From: Mesorhizobium sp.
GTDB lineage: Bacteria; Pseudomonadota; Alphaproteobacteria; Rhizobiales; Rhizobiaceae
Assembly: GCA_004020875.1 (NCBI GenBank)
Contig: SAPZ01000003.1
Coordinates: 124,001-188,000, forward strand
Direction of reading: 5' to 3'
DNA length: 64,000 nt
Part shown: positions 36,226 to 45,613 of the stretch, in pieces
Numbering within the stretch: position 1 is the stretch's first letter
Layout of the letters: every line of letters begins with the position of its first letter
Translations under genes and position numbers: made by a program
The notes under the pieces: model-generated
Told to the model about the DNA's origin: nothing
Seen by the model: only the letters and a program-made list of their open reading frames with translations
The model's database searches: none

Positions 36226-37364
36226 TGGCCGAGGCTGCGATCGAAAGCGCGCCGGCCAGGCCCCGCAGGCCATTTCTGTCGCCGCTCAACCAAAGGCGGT
36301 TGCAGAACTTCAAGGCCAACCGGCGCGGCTACTGGTCGCTCTGGATCTTTCTGTTCCTGTTCGTGCTGTCGCTGTTCTCCGAGCTGATCGCCAACGACAA
36401 GCCGATCATCGCCTCATACAAGGGCGAGATCCTGTTTCCGGTTCTGGTCGCCTATCCGGAGGAGAAGTTCGGCGGCTTCTATGCGGTCACCGACTATCGC
36501 GATCCAGTCATCCAAGACGAAATCAACGCCAATGGCTGGATGATCTGGCCGCCGGTCCGCTACTCCTATCAGACCGTCAACAACGCCATTCCGGAACCGG
36601 CTCCGGCAAAGCCGTCCTGGCTTTACGACAAGAAGACGCGCTGCAGCCAGTATCCGAAAGGCGAGGCCGACGCCAATTGCGTGGTCGGCAACTGGAACTG
36701 GCTGGGCACCGACGACCAAGCCCGCGATGTGCTTGCGCGCGTGCTTTACGGCTTCCGCATCTCGGTTCTGTTCGGCCTGATCCTGACGCTCGGGTCATCG
36801 CTGATCGGCGTCGCGGCCGGCGCGTTGCAAGGCTATTTCGGCGGCTGGACCGACCTCCTCTTCCAGCGTTTCATCGAGATCTGGTCGGCGATCCCAGTGC
36901 TGTACCTGCTGCTTATCGTCTCGGCCATCCTTCCGCCCGGCTTCTTCATCCTGCTCGGCTTGATGCTGCTGTTCTCGTGGGTCGCCCTGGTCGGCGTTGT
37001 GCGGGCCGAATTCCTGCGCGCCCGCAACTTCGAATATGTCAACGCGGCCCGCGCGCTCGGCGTGCCAAACCTCACCATCATGTTCCGGCACCTGTTGCCG
37101 AACGCCATGGTAGCGACACTGACCTTCCTGCCCTTCCTGCTCTCAGGCTCGATCTCGACGCTGACCTCGCTCGACTATCTCGGCTTCGGCCTGCCGCCCG
37201 GCTCGGCCTCGCTCGGCGAATTGCTGAAACAGGCGCAACGCAATCTCAACGCGCCCTGGCTCGGCATTTCCGGCTTCATCGTCATTTCGCTGATGCTGTC
37301 CCTGCTGGTCTTCATCGGCGAGGCGACGCGCGACGCCTTCGATCCGCGCAAGACGTTCAAATGA
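36225..37364 (+). CDS. yejE: peptide ABC transporter permease YejE
   Basis: 379 aa. It has the long periplasmic loop typical of YejE between helix 1 and the transport domain, including GWMIWPPVRYSYQTVNN and a Cys-containing segment. NWLGTDDQARDVLARVLYGF and the EAA loop FEYVNAARALGVPNLTIMFR follow, and the end is DPRKTFK. Start and stop both overlap neighbours (TGATG and ATGA). Confidence 0.95.
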   Translation: MAEAAIESAPARPRRPFLSPLNQRRLQNFKANRRGYWSLWIFLFLFVLSLFSELIANDKPIIASYKGEILFPVLVAYPEEKFGGFYAVTDYRDPVIQDEINANGWMIWPPVRYSYQTVNNAIPEPAPAKPSWLYDKKTRCSQYPKGEADANCVVGNWNWLGTDDQARDVLARVLYGFRISVLFGLILTLGSSLIGVAAGALQGYFGGWTDLLFQRFIEIWSAIPVLYLLLIVSAILPPGFFILLGLMLLFSWVALVGVVRAEFLRARNFEYVNAARALGVPNLTIMFRHLLPNAMVATLTFLPFLLSGSISTLTSLDYLGFGLPPGSASLGELLKQAQRNLNAPWLGISGFIVISLMLSLLVFIGEATRDAFDPRKTFK

Positions 37365-38989
37365 GCGAAGCCCTTTTGTCCGTCCAAGATCTGAGTGTCG
37401 CCTTCGCGCAGGGCGGCAAGCAGTCCGTCGCCGTCGACCATATCTCGTTCGACATAGGCAAGGGCGAGACCGTTGCCCTGGTCGGCGAATCCGGCTCGGG
37501 CAAATCGGTATCGGCGCTGTCGGTGCTGAAGCTTCTGCCCTATCCCGCCGCCAGTCATCCCTCAGGCAAAATCCTGTTCAGTGGCGCCGACCTGCTCGCC
37601 ATGAACGAGAAGGCGTTGCGCGGCGTGCGCGGCAACAAGATCACCATGATCTTCCAAGAGCCGATGACCTCGCTCAACCCGCTGCACACGGTCGAGCAAC
37701 AGATCGTCGAGGTGCTGAAGCTGCATCAGGGCCTCGGCGACCGCCAGGCCAGGGCGCGCGTGCTGGAACTGCTCAACGAGGTCGGCATCCGCGAACCGGA
37801 AAAACGTCTCGACGCCTACCCGCATCAACTCTCCGGCGGCCAGCGCCAGCGCGTCATGATCGCAATGGCGCTGGCCAACGAGCCGGAGCTTTTGATCGCC
37901 GACGAGCCGACGACGGCGCTCGACGTGACCGTGCAGGCGCAGATCCTTCAACTGCTCGCGGAGTTGAAAAGCCGCAAGGGCATGTCGATGCTGTTCATCA
38001 CCCACGACCTCGGCATCGTCAGGAAGATCGCCGACCGTGTCTGCGTGATGACCAAGGGCAAGATCGTCGAGACCGGGCCGACCAAGGGGATATTCGCCAA
38101 CCCGCAACATCCTTACACGAAGCATCTGCTGGCCGCCGAGCCGAAGGGGAAGCCGCCTGCGGCAGACCCGGCCGCCAAGGCCGTCATGACCGGCAAGGAC
38201 ATGAAGGTCTGGTTCCCGATCAAGAGGGGCTTCTTCCGCAAGACTGTCGATCATGTGAAGGCCGTGGACGGCATCGACGTCACCGTGCGCGCCGGCCAGA
38301 CGCTCGGCGTGGTCGGCGAATCCGGTTCCGGCAAGACGACGCTCGGGCTGGCGCTCGCGCGGATGATCTCTTCGACCGGGGCGATCAATTTCAATGGACG
38401 CCACATCAACCAGCTTTCCTTCAGCGCCATGCGGCCGCTCAGGCGCGAATTGCAGATCGTTTTCCAGGACCCGTTCGGGTCGCTCAGCCCACGCCTGTCG
38501 GTTTCGGAGATCATCGAGGAAGGCTTGAAGATCCACGAGCCGAAACTCTCGCCCGACGAGCGCGACGACAAGGTGGTCGCCGTGCTGAAGGAGGTTGGCC
38601 TCGATCCCGAAACGCGCCATCGCTACCCGCATGAATTTTCCGGCGGTCAGCGCCAGCGCGTGGCCATTGCCCGCGCCATGGTGCTCAATCCGCGCTTCGT
38701 CATGCTCGACGAGCCGACCTCGGCGCTCGACATGAGCGTGCAGGCGCAAGTGGTCGATCTTTTGCGCAACCTGCAAGCCAAGCACAATCTCGCCTATCTT
38801 TTCATCAGCCATGACCTCAAGGTCGTCCGCGCCCTTGCCAATGACGTCATCGTCATGCGCAATGGCAAGGTCGTCGAAGCGGGACCTTCCGAACAGATTT
38901 TTGGCAGCCCGCAGACCGACTATACGCGGGCGCTGATGGCGGCGGCCTTCAAGATCGAGACGGCGCCGACCGGCGTGGTCAGCGAATAA
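37361..38989 (+). CDS. yejF: peptide ABC transporter ATP-binding protein YejF (fused double ATPase)
   Basis: 542 aa with two full ABC modules in tandem. Module 1 (about 5-260) has Walker [13 protein letters not shown] and signature [13 protein letters not shown]. Module 2 (about 275-530) has Walker [13 protein letters not shown], signature [15 protein letters not shown] and Walker [12 protein letters not shown]. It energises YejBE. It ends the operon. Confidence 0.96.
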   Translation: MSEALLSVQDLSVAFAQGGKQSVAVDHISFDIGKGETVALVGESGSGKSVSALSVLKLLPYPAASHPSGKILFSGADLLAMNEKALRGVRGNKITMIFQEPMTSLNPLHTVEQQIVEVLKLHQGLGDRQARARVLELLNEVGIREPEKRLDAYPHQLSGGQRQRVMIAMALANEPELLIADEPTTALDVTVQAQILQLLAELKSRKGMSMLFITHDLGIVRKIADRVCVMTKGKIVETGPTKGIFANPQHPYTKHLLAAEPKGKPPAADPAAKAVMTGKDMKVWFPIKRGFFRKTVDHVKAVDGIDVTVRAGQTLGVVGESGSGKTTLGLALARMISSTGAINFNGRHINQLSFSAMRPLRRELQIVFQDPFGSLSPRLSVSEIIEEGLKIHEPKLSPDERDDKVVAVLKEVGLDPETRHRYPHEFSGGQRQRVAIARAMVLNPRFVMLDEPTSALDMSVQAQVVDLLRNLQAKHNLAYLFISHDLKVVRALANDVIVMRNGKVVEAGPSEQIFGSPQTDYTRALMAAAFKIETAPTGVVSE

Positions 38990-39027
38990 GCTCGGCTGGA
39001 TCGACGTAACAAGGACTGAATCCGCAA

Positions 39028-39969
39028 ATGGAAAAAGGCAAAATCCTGCTTGCCGTCACGGCCTTTCATCCACAGCGCTGGCATCAGTTGCTGGCGGCTG
39101 AGCGCGAGGTGGTGCTAGAGCCTGCAGGCCCCAGCGATCCCTCGATTGCCTACGCGGTCGTGTGGAAGCACAAGCCGAACCTGCTCTCCGGGCTGCCCAA
39201 TCTGCGAGCCATCTTTTCGGTCGGCGCCGGGGTCGACCATATCTTCGCTGATCCCGGCCTGCCCGACGTGCCGATCGTCAGGGTCGTCGCCGACAATCTC
39301 ACCCAATACATGACCGAATATGTCGTGTGGCGGGTGCTCGATCATCACCGGCACGGCATGCTCTATCGGGCACAGCAGCCAAAGAAGATCTGGCACGAGC
39401 CGCCGCAGCGCCCGGCCGGCGACATTTCCGTCGGCATCATGGGCCTCGGCCATCTCGGCCGCGCGGCGGCATCGGTGCTTTTGTCGCTCGGCTTTGCCGT
39501 GAACGGCTGGTCGCGCACCGACCGGCCGATGAAGGGCGTTTCGAGCTATTCCGGCGAAGCCGGGCTGATCCCCTTCCTCAACGCCACCGATATCCTCGTG
39601 GTGCTGTTGCCGCTGACGCCGCAAACGCAAGGGATCATCAACTATGGCCTGCTGAAGGAACTGCGCCGGCGCAACGGGCTTGGCGGCGCGGTGCTGATCA
39701 ATGCCGGTCGCGGACGCCTGCAGAAGGACGCCGACATCGTGCGCGCGCTGGACGACGGGACGCTGAAGGAGACGAGCCTCGACGTGTTCGAGGTCGAGCC
39801 GCTGCCGAAGACCAGCCCGCTGTGGAGCCATCCGAAAGTCTTTATCACGCCGCACGCGGCGGCGACCTCGGACCCGGCCCATCTGGCGCCGATCATGCTT
39901 CGCCAGATGGCAGCCTTCGAGCGCGGCGAAAAGCTTGAAAACCTGGTGGACCGCGAGGCCGGGTATTAG
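39028..39969 (+). CDS. D-isomer 2-hydroxyacid dehydrogenase (glyoxylate/hydroxypyruvate reductase A type)
   Basis: 313 aa. The NAD(P)-binding motif is GIMGLGHLGRAAASVLLSLG. The catalytic triad context is INAGRGRLQKDADIV (preceded by the Arg loop), FEVEPLPKTSPLW (Glu) and ITPHAAATS (His). The overall size and sequence resemble GhrA, which reduces glyoxylate and hydroxypyruvate to glycolate and glycerate. AAGGA lies 11 bases before ATG 39028. It follows yejF by 38 bases but is probably independent. Confidence 0.9.
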   Translation: MEKGKILLAVTAFHPQRWHQLLAAEREVVLEPAGPSDPSIAYAVVWKHKPNLLSGLPNLRAIFSVGAGVDHIFADPGLPDVPIVRVVADNLTQYMTEYVVWRVLDHHRHGMLYRAQQPKKIWHEPPQRPAGDISVGIMGLGHLGRAAASVLLSLGFAVNGWSRTDRPMKGVSSYSGEAGLIPFLNATDILVVLLPLTPQTQGIINYGLLKELRRRNGLGGAVLINAGRGRLQKDADIVRALDDGTLKETSLDVFEVEPLPKTSPLWSHPKVFITPHAAATSDPAHLAPIMLRQMAAFERGEKLENLVDREAGY

Positions 39970-40012
39970 TCCAGGGGCCCGAAATCGCTGCTTGATCGCC
40001 TGCCGCGAACGC

Positions 40013-40387
40013 TCAGGAAGGCTGCGAGCCGGACAACCCGAACGTCTCTTTCTTCTTCGGCTTGCCGCAGTCGCGGCGCTCGATCGAGCGGCTCATGGCG
40101 TCGATCTCGCCGCTCGCCTTGTTGCTGGCGCGCTGCGCCTTGGAGCGCATGTCCGGCGTGAACGGGCCGAAGCCCATCGCCGGATTGGAGAAGCTCGGCT
40201 TGGCCGTGATCGGCAGATTGTTCTGCTGCGCCAGCTGATTGCGCTGCGCCAGCAGTTGATCGCAAGGCACATCGTCATATTGCAACGAGGATTGGACGTC
40301 CTCGTCCTGGCGCTCGGCCATCGACGTGCCGCCGACACAGCCGGCGACCGTCAGGCAGGACGCCAACACAACCATGGTCCAGCGCAT
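40013..40387 (-). CDS. small putative lipoprotein of unknown function
   Basis: 124 aa from ATG 40387, preceded by GAGGAG with 6-base spacing. The N-terminus MRWTMVVLASCLTVAGC is a lipoprotein signal. The mature part is hydrophilic, rich in Gln, Ser and Arg, with two further cysteines (VPCDQLL; RRDCGKP) that could form a disulphide. No domain is recognised. A longer frame to 40840 lies inside the next gene and is rejected. Confidence 0.75.
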   Translation of the reverse strand: MRWTMVVLASCLTVAGCVGGTSMAERQDEDVQSSLQYDDVPCDQLLAQRNQLAQQNNLPITAKPSFSNPAMGFGPFTPDMRSKAQRASNKASGEIDAMSRSIERRDCGKPKKKETFGLSGSQPS

Positions 40388-40475
40388 GGATTTCTCCTCG
40401 TGATGTCTGCCCCGCGCCACCCCGACCATGCCATTCAGGCTTTTTCGCAGCAAGCACCGGCTCATGCCTGAGTGC

Positions 40476-41399
40476 TCACCCGGCAGAAGCGGCGGGGAAG
40501 CCGGCCACGACGGCCAGGCCCATGACGGGATCATGCCGGTCGTGCCGGATAACCATGCTTTCCAGAGACAGGACCGCCAGCCCGCTGGCGGAGAGCACGC
40601 GCCGCGCATAGGCCTCGGAATGAGCGTAGCGCCGTGACTGCAAAAGGGCGAAATCACTGCTGCCGGCAAGCGTCTCGAGCGAAAAGGCGAACAGGCCGTC
40701 CTCGGCAAGCGTGCCAGCCACCGCGCCGACGATGCGTTCGAGGGCGCCCAGATAGATGAATACATCGGCCGCGACCACAAGGTCGGCCCCCGCTCCGGGA
40801 TGAGAAAAACGCTGAAGGTCGGCCTTGGCCAGCAGGTCATAGATGCCCTTGGCTTTCGCTTTCCTCAGCATGGCGGCCGAGATGTCGTAGCCCTCCAGAC
40901 GGTCGACGAACGGGCGCAGCCTTTCGCCCATCAGGCCGGTGCCGCAGCCGAGGTCGATGGCCAGGCGGAACCGGCCGGGCCTTGCCTCGCGGATGGCCTG
41001 GCCGAGGAAGTCCGGCAGCCGATAGCCCAGCTTCCAGACAAGCGACTCTTCGAAGCTGTCGGCGTAGTGATCGAACAAGGTCTCGACAAAGGCGCTGGGA
41101 GGCGCCGGGGCCGCGGGCGCCTTGCCGATTAGTTGAAGCTTGAGCACGGCGCCGAGGCGATCCCCGGGGTCCAGCTTCAGCGCCATGATCCAGGCTTCTG
41201 CGGCTTGGTCGAGCAGGCCAGCCGCTTCCTGCATCTCGCCGAGGCGAAACCAGCCCGCGTCCCATCGCGGCGTCAGCTCCAGCGCGCCGAGCAGAAGCTC
41301 CGCCGCCTGCGCGGGCTCGCCCGAGGCGAGCAGCATCTCGGCGAAATCGGCGCGACGATCGGCAGTCAAATCGCCCGACGAGGCCTGGAGCGGTTTCAT
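40476..41399 (-). CDS. class I SAM-dependent methyltransferase with N-terminal TPR-like segment
   Basis: 307 aa. Residues 1-90 form TPR-like helices (ASGEPAQAAELLLGALEL; AGWFRLGEMQEAAGLLDQAA). The methyltransferase domain follows, with motif I LAIDLGCGTGLMGERLRPF and DVFIYLGALE as the later strand. Such TPR-methyltransferase fusions are widespread in rhizobia without a known substrate. Protein or small-molecule methylation cannot be told apart here. Confidence 0.85.
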   Translation of the reverse strand: MKPLQASSGDLTADRRADFAEMLLASGEPAQAAELLLGALELTPRWDAGWFRLGEMQEAAGLLDQAAEAWIMALKLDPGDRLGAVLKLQLIGKAPAAPAPPSAFVETLFDHYADSFEESLVWKLGYRLPDFLGQAIREARPGRFRLAIDLGCGTGLMGERLRPFVDRLEGYDISAAMLRKAKAKGIYDLLAKADLQRFSHPGAGADLVVAADVFIYLGALERIVGAVAGTLAEDGLFAFSLETLAGSSDFALLQSRRYAHSEAYARRVLSASGLAVLSLESMVIRHDRHDPVMGLAVVAGFPAASAG

Positions 41400-41496
41400 T
41401 CCTGAAGAATCCCACCGGCAATACGGAGCCGACGGCTGGCTTTAAGATGAGTCAGCAGTCTCTTGCAACGGGCTTCCCGCGGCAAATTTAGCCACT

Positions 41497-42519
41497 ATGT
41501 TCAAGACAATGCGCGCCCACGACCTGCTCAAACCCCGGCCGGAAGGCCTCTACTGCCCGCCCGGCGATTTCTTCATCGATCCGGTGCGGCCCGTCGGGCG
41601 GGCGCTGATCACGCATGGCCATTCGGATCACGCGCGCTCCGGCCACCGCTCGGTGCTCGCCACGCAAGAAACGCTCGACATCATGGGGCTACGCTATGGC
41701 GAGGATTTCGCCGGATCGACGCAGGCAGCGGTCCCTGGCGAAACACTCGACATAAACGGCGTCTCCGTCACCTTCCACCCGGCCGGGCATGTGCTGGGCT
41801 CGGCGCAGATCTGCGTCGAGCATGGGGGCATGCGCATCGTCGCTTCCGGCGACTACAAGCGCCAGGAAGACGCCACCTGCCTGCCGTTCGAGCCCATCCG
41901 GTGCGATGTCTTCATCACCGAGGCGACCTTTGGCCTGCCGGTGTTCCGGCATCCGCCGGACCATGAGGAGATCGCGCGCGTGCTGAAATCGGCGACGCAG
42001 TTTCCCGAACGTTCGCACCTGGTCGGCGCCTATGCTCTCGGCAAGGCGCAGCGTGTGATGCGGCTGTTGCGCGACGCCGGCTACGACAAGCCGATCTATA
42101 TCCACGGCGCACTGGCCAAGCTCAGCGAATACTATCAGAGCCAGGGGATCGATCTCGGCCAGCTTGAGCCGGCGACGGTGGAAAGCGGCGGCAAGGCCGA
42201 TTTCGCCGGGGCCATCGTCGTCGGCCCGCCCTCGGCCTTCGCCGACCGCTGGGCGCGGCGTTTTCCCGACCCCATCTCGTGCTTCGCCTCGGGCTGGATG
42301 CGCATCCGCCAGCGGGCAAAGCAGGGCGGCGTCGAGCTGCCGCTGATCATTTCCGACCACGCCGACTGGGACGAGCTGATCATCACGATCAAGGAAACGG
42401 GCGCGGAGGAAATCTGGGTCACGCATGGCCGCGAGGAGGCGCTGGTGCGCTGGTGCGAGCTGGAGGGCATCGCGGCAAGGCCGTTGCATCTCGTCGGCTA
42501 TGAGGACGAGGGCGATTGA
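41497..42519 (+). CDS. ligase-associated DNA exonuclease (metallo-beta-lactamase/beta-CASP fold)
   Basis: 340 aa. The metal-binding motif is THGHSDHARSGH near residue 40, with later HPAGHVLGSAQ and ASGDYKRQED. The beta-CASP part contains GAYALGKAQRVMRLL and SDHADWDELI. It belongs to the exonuclease family found next to bacterial ATP-dependent DNA ligases, thought to act in DNA repair with a helicase and the PdeM phosphoesterase. ATG 41509 (MRAHDLL) is an equally plausible start. The ligase follows 232 bases downstream. Confidence 0.93.
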   Translation: MFKTMRAHDLLKPRPEGLYCPPGDFFIDPVRPVGRALITHGHSDHARSGHRSVLATQETLDIMGLRYGEDFAGSTQAAVPGETLDINGVSVTFHPAGHVLGSAQICVEHGGMRIVASGDYKRQEDATCLPFEPIRCDVFITEATFGLPVFRHPPDHEEIARVLKSATQFPERSHLVGAYALGKAQRVMRLLRDAGYDKPIYIHGALAKLSEYYQSQGIDLGQLEPATVESGGKADFAGAIVVGPPSAFADRWARRFPDPISCFASGWMRIRQRAKQGGVELPLIISDHADWDELIITIKETGAEEIWVTHGREEALVRWCELEGIAARPLHLVGYEDEGD

Positions 42520-42580
42520 TGATGCAGGGTTCACCAATCGTCACCGCCGCGCTCTACGGCCCCCCGATCTGCCCTGCAGG

Positions 42581-42734
42581 GCATCTCCCCCTCAAGGGGG
42601 GAGATCAGACGTGGCGCCGGCTTTCGCTGATCTCCGACGTAACGGGAGATGCGCCGGCTCTGAAGCTGCCAATCTCCCCCCTTGCGGGGGAGATGGCCGG
42701 CAGGCCAGAGAGGCGGGCCTCGCGCCGGCTTTCG
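42581..42734. repeat. palindromic intergenic repeat element between exonuclease and ligase genes
   Basis: Two hairpins share an identical 9-base stem, ATCTCCCCC/GGGGGAGAT, at 42583-42605 and 42672-42694. The direct repeat GCGCCGGCTTTCG occurs at 42614-42626 and 42722-42734, with a 9-base partial copy at 42651. Elements with these C-rich/G-rich stems are, from memory, frequent in Mesorhizobium intergenic DNA. No transposase is present, so it is best seen as a MITE- or BIME-like repeat. It separates two genes that normally sit close together. Confidence 0.8.
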
Positions 42735-42751
42735 TCACTGGCGTGGCGCGC

Positions 42752-44350
42752 ATGAACCGCTTCGCCGAGCTCCTCGACCGTCTGGTGCTGACGCCGTCGC
42801 GCAACGGCAAGCTGACGCTGCTCAGAGACTATTTCCACAGCGTCGAGGATCCCGATCGCGGGCTGGCGCTGGCGGCGATCACGGGCGATCTCAACATCGC
42901 GGCGGTGAAGCCGGCGATGCTGCGTGCGCTGGTCGTCGAGCGCATGGATCCGGTGCTGTTCGGCTATTCCTATGACTATGTCGGCGACCTTGCCGAGACT
43001 GTGTCTCTGGTCTGGCCGCAGCCGCAAGGGCACATCCCCAATCACATGCCGACGCTGGCCGAGGTGGTCAGCAGACTGCAGGCGGCAAGCCGTTCCGACG
43101 GGCCCAAGGTGCTGGCGCGACTGCTCGACGACGCCAGCATCTCGGCGCGCTTCGCCATCATCAAGCTGGTGACCGGGGGCTTGCGCATCGGTGTGTCGGC
43201 GCGGCTCGCCAAACAGGCTCTGGCCGATCTCGGCAAGGTCGATGTCAGCGAGATCGAGGAGCTCTGGCACGGGCTGACGCCACCTTACACCGAGCTGTTC
43301 GCCTGGCTGGAAGGCCGGGCGGAAAAGCCGAGGAGCGCGGCACTTGCGCTGTTCCGGCCGGTGATGCTCTCCAACGCCGTCGACGATGGCGACCTCGAAA
43401 AGCTCGACCACAGCGCCTATGCGGCGGAATGGAAGTGGGACGGCATCCGTGTGCAGGCGGTGTGCGAGGGCGGCGTGCGCAGGCTCTATTCACGCACCGG
43501 CGACGACGTGTCCGGCTCCTTCCCAGACCTTGCCGCAGCGATGACTTTCGAAGCGGCGCTCGACGGCGAGCTTTTGGTCGGCGATCCGCGCGAGGCGACC
43601 GGAACATTCTCCGACCTGCAGCAGCGGCTCAACCGCAAGAGTGTCTCGCCAAAGATCCAGCAGCGCTATCCGGCTTTCATGCGCTGCTACGACGCGCTGC
43701 AGATCGACGGCGAGGATTTGCGCGCACTTGCCTTCACGGAGCGCCGCAGGCGTCTCGAAGCATTTGTGCAAACCCTCGATCCCAGCCGCTTCGATCTCTC
43801 GCCGCTGGTCGAGTTCCCCGATTGGGAGACGCTGGAACGGCTGCGCCAGGCGCCGCCGCATCCTATCATCGAAGGGGTGATGCTGAAGCGCTGGGATTCG
43901 GCCTATCTCGCCGGCCGGCCGAAAGGGCCCTGGTTCAAGTGGAAGCGCGACCCGCACACCATCGACGCGGTGCTGATGTATGCGCAGCGTGGCCACGGCA
44001 AGCGCTCGAGCTTTTATTCAGACTACACATTCGGCGTGTGGTCCGGCCCCGAGGGCTCGGAAGAGCTGGTGCCGGTCGGCAAGGCCTATTTCGGCTTCAC
44101 CGACGAGGAGCTGAAAGAGATCGACAAATATGTACGCGACAACACGATCGAGCGTTTCGGCCCGGTGCGCTCGGTGCGCGCCGACCGCAGGAACGGCCTG
44201 GTGCTGGAGGTGGCGTTCGAAGGTCTGAACCGCTCAACCCGCCACAAATCCGGCGTCGCGATGCGCTTTCCCCGCATCTCGCGGCTGCGCTGGGACAAGC
44301 CGTCGGTCGAAGCCGACCGCATCGAGACGCTGCAGGCCCTGCTGGATTAA
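42752..44350 (+). CDS. ATP-dependent DNA ligase (LigB/LigC type)
   Basis: 532 aa. The N-terminal DNA-binding domain (about 1-195) is followed by an adenylation domain with active-site lysine in AEWKWDGIRVQ, and by nucleotidyltransferase motifs including ELLVGDP and EGVMLKR. Motif V/VI WFKWKRDPHTID is followed by an OB-fold ending. It seals nicks using ATP and is a repair ligase additional to the essential NAD ligase. ATG 42752 is chosen; the frame runs upstream through the repeat element but shows no coding character there. Confidence 0.94.
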   Translation: MNRFAELLDRLVLTPSRNGKLTLLRDYFHSVEDPDRGLALAAITGDLNIAAVKPAMLRALVVERMDPVLFGYSYDYVGDLAETVSLVWPQPQGHIPNHMPTLAEVVSRLQAASRSDGPKVLARLLDDASISARFAIIKLVTGGLRIGVSARLAKQALADLGKVDVSEIEELWHGLTPPYTELFAWLEGRAEKPRSAALALFRPVMLSNAVDDGDLEKLDHSAYAAEWKWDGIRVQAVCEGGVRRLYSRTGDDVSGSFPDLAAAMTFEAALDGELLVGDPREATGTFSDLQQRLNRKSVSPKIQQRYPAFMRCYDALQIDGEDLRALAFTERRRRLEAFVQTLDPSRFDLSPLVEFPDWETLERLRQAPPHPIIEGVMLKRWDSAYLAGRPKGPWFKWKRDPHTIDAVLMYAQRGHGKRSSFYSDYTFGVWSGPEGSEELVPVGKAYFGFTDEELKEIDKYVRDNTIERFGPVRSVRADRRNGLVLEVAFEGLNRSTRHKSGVAMRFPRISRLRWDKPSVEADRIETLQALLD

Positions 44351-44386
44351 TCAACAACCCGCCTGCTTGGACACGGTGCGACGCGA

Positions 44387-45613
44387 TCACTGCGCGATCG
44401 AAACGCGTATCTCGTAGATATCGACCGACTTGCCCTTCTGGTCGATGTCGGAGTTGACGGCGATGGTGCCGGCGGCGCCCGGATGCTTGTCCGGGAACTG
44501 CACGTCGAACAGATATTCGTTGCGTTCGTGTCCGACGGCGTATCGCTTGCGGCCGCAATCGCCGAGATCGCCGAAATTGCAGTCGACCGATATCTGCGTC
44601 TCCTTGCCCTCTTCCGAGCGGGCGACGATGTCGAACATGGCGTGCTTGCCGACAAGCTTCTCCAGCACGCCCTGGCCTACATCGAAGGCAATGGCCGAAC
44701 CGGAAGCGCCGGAGCGGATGCGCAGGAACTGACCGGTGTCGTCCTTCATCACCTCGGCGCCGGCGTCGGAAGGCGCGCTGACATGGGTCGGGTCGGCGGG
44801 CGAGAAGACGTTGATCCAGTTCTTCGACTGGTCCGCCTCGCCCGGCTTCTGCGGCGAGCCGGTGTTGCCCGGCTGCGAGGAGTCCTCGCTGTCGAGGGTC
44901 GGCGTCGGTTCCGGCGGGCCGGTGTCGAGCTCGGCCGCCGTCTTGAAGACACCGGTTTGCTTGGCGAAGTAGAGACCGATGCCGGCGGCGGCGAGCAATG
45001 TCGCGACGACGAAGATCGCGGTCAGCGGCAGGCGCCGGCCCCTGATCCGCCGCTCGTCGCGATCGGGCGCGACCTGCGCGCCGTTGCCGACCGGAGCGCC
45101 TGGCGAATCATCGAGCGAGGGCGCATCCGGAAGCGCCGTCTCGTCCGGCATGATGTCGGGCACGCGCGGCAGCACGCGCGAACGGGGCTGGTCCGAGGCA
45201 TCGGGTTGCACCGGTCCGTCGACGGTGATCGAGGGCGAGCGTGCTGACTGCGACGGCGGCAGCGGCGCGTCGACCGAAGGCGCGGCCGAAACGGCCGGCG
45301 CGTCGACGCGGGGCGACGGCAGCGCGCCATTGCTGGCCGGCACGACGTTTTCCGGCGGCAGCGTCACATCAGGGACGGCCGGCAGGAATTCGGATTCGAT
45401 CTCGGTGATCTTGGCCTGCACCGCCTTGCGGCGGCCGATGGCGGCCTCGACCGTGATGTTCGGGTTGGCCTGCAGGACGCGGTCCAGCGCGGCAAAGGCC
45501 GATCGATAGACCTTCTCTCGGAACGCCCGGTCCTCGGCATTGCCTTTCTCGAAGGCGTTGCGGATAGCTTTCTCGATGGGGTCCAAGCGAGCTCCCTCTG
45601 CGCGTTCGCTCAC
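44387..45613 (-). CDS. single-pass membrane protein of unknown function, proline-rich linker
   Basis: 408 aa from GTG 45613, with AGGGA just upstream; TTG 45586, preceded by GAGGGAG, is an alternative. The N-terminal 90 residues form a predicted helical cytoplasmic domain (DPIEKAIRNAFEKGNAEDRA). A 110-residue linker rich in Pro, Asp, Ser and Ala follows, then one membrane helix (LPLTAIFVVATLLAAAGIGL) and a periplasmic beta-rich domain with two cysteines (VDCNFGDLGDCG). No catalytic motif is visible. The topology suggests an envelope sensor or structural protein. Confidence 0.75.
   Translation of the reverse strand: MSERAEGARLDPIEKAIRNAFEKGNAEDRAFREKVYRSAFAALDRVLQANPNITVEAAIGRRKAVQAKITEIESEFLPAVPDVTLPPENVVPASNGALPSPRVDAPAVSAAPSVDAPLPPSQSARSPSITVDGPVQPDASDQPRSRVLPRVPDIMPDETALPDAPSLDDSPGAPVGNGAQVAPDRDERRIRGRRLPLTAIFVVATLLAAAGIGLYFAKQTGVFKTAAELDTGPPEPTPTLDSEDSSQPGNTGSPQKPGEADQSKNWINVFSPADPTHVSAPSDAGAEVMKDDTGQFLRIRSGASGSAIAFDVGQGVLEKLVGKHAMFDIVARSEEGKETQISVDCNFGDLGDCGRKRYAVGHERNEYLFDVQFPDKHPGAAGTIAVNSDIDQKGKSVDIYEIRVSIAQ

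Noticed and set aside
37562..38812. 416-codon minus-strand frame antisense to yejF
   Set aside because: Shadow of a double ABC ATPase; no independent features.
42425..42751. N-terminal extension of the DNA ligase through the repeat element
   Set aside because: The extra sequence is translated repeat hairpins; ligase homology begins at the ATG at 42752.
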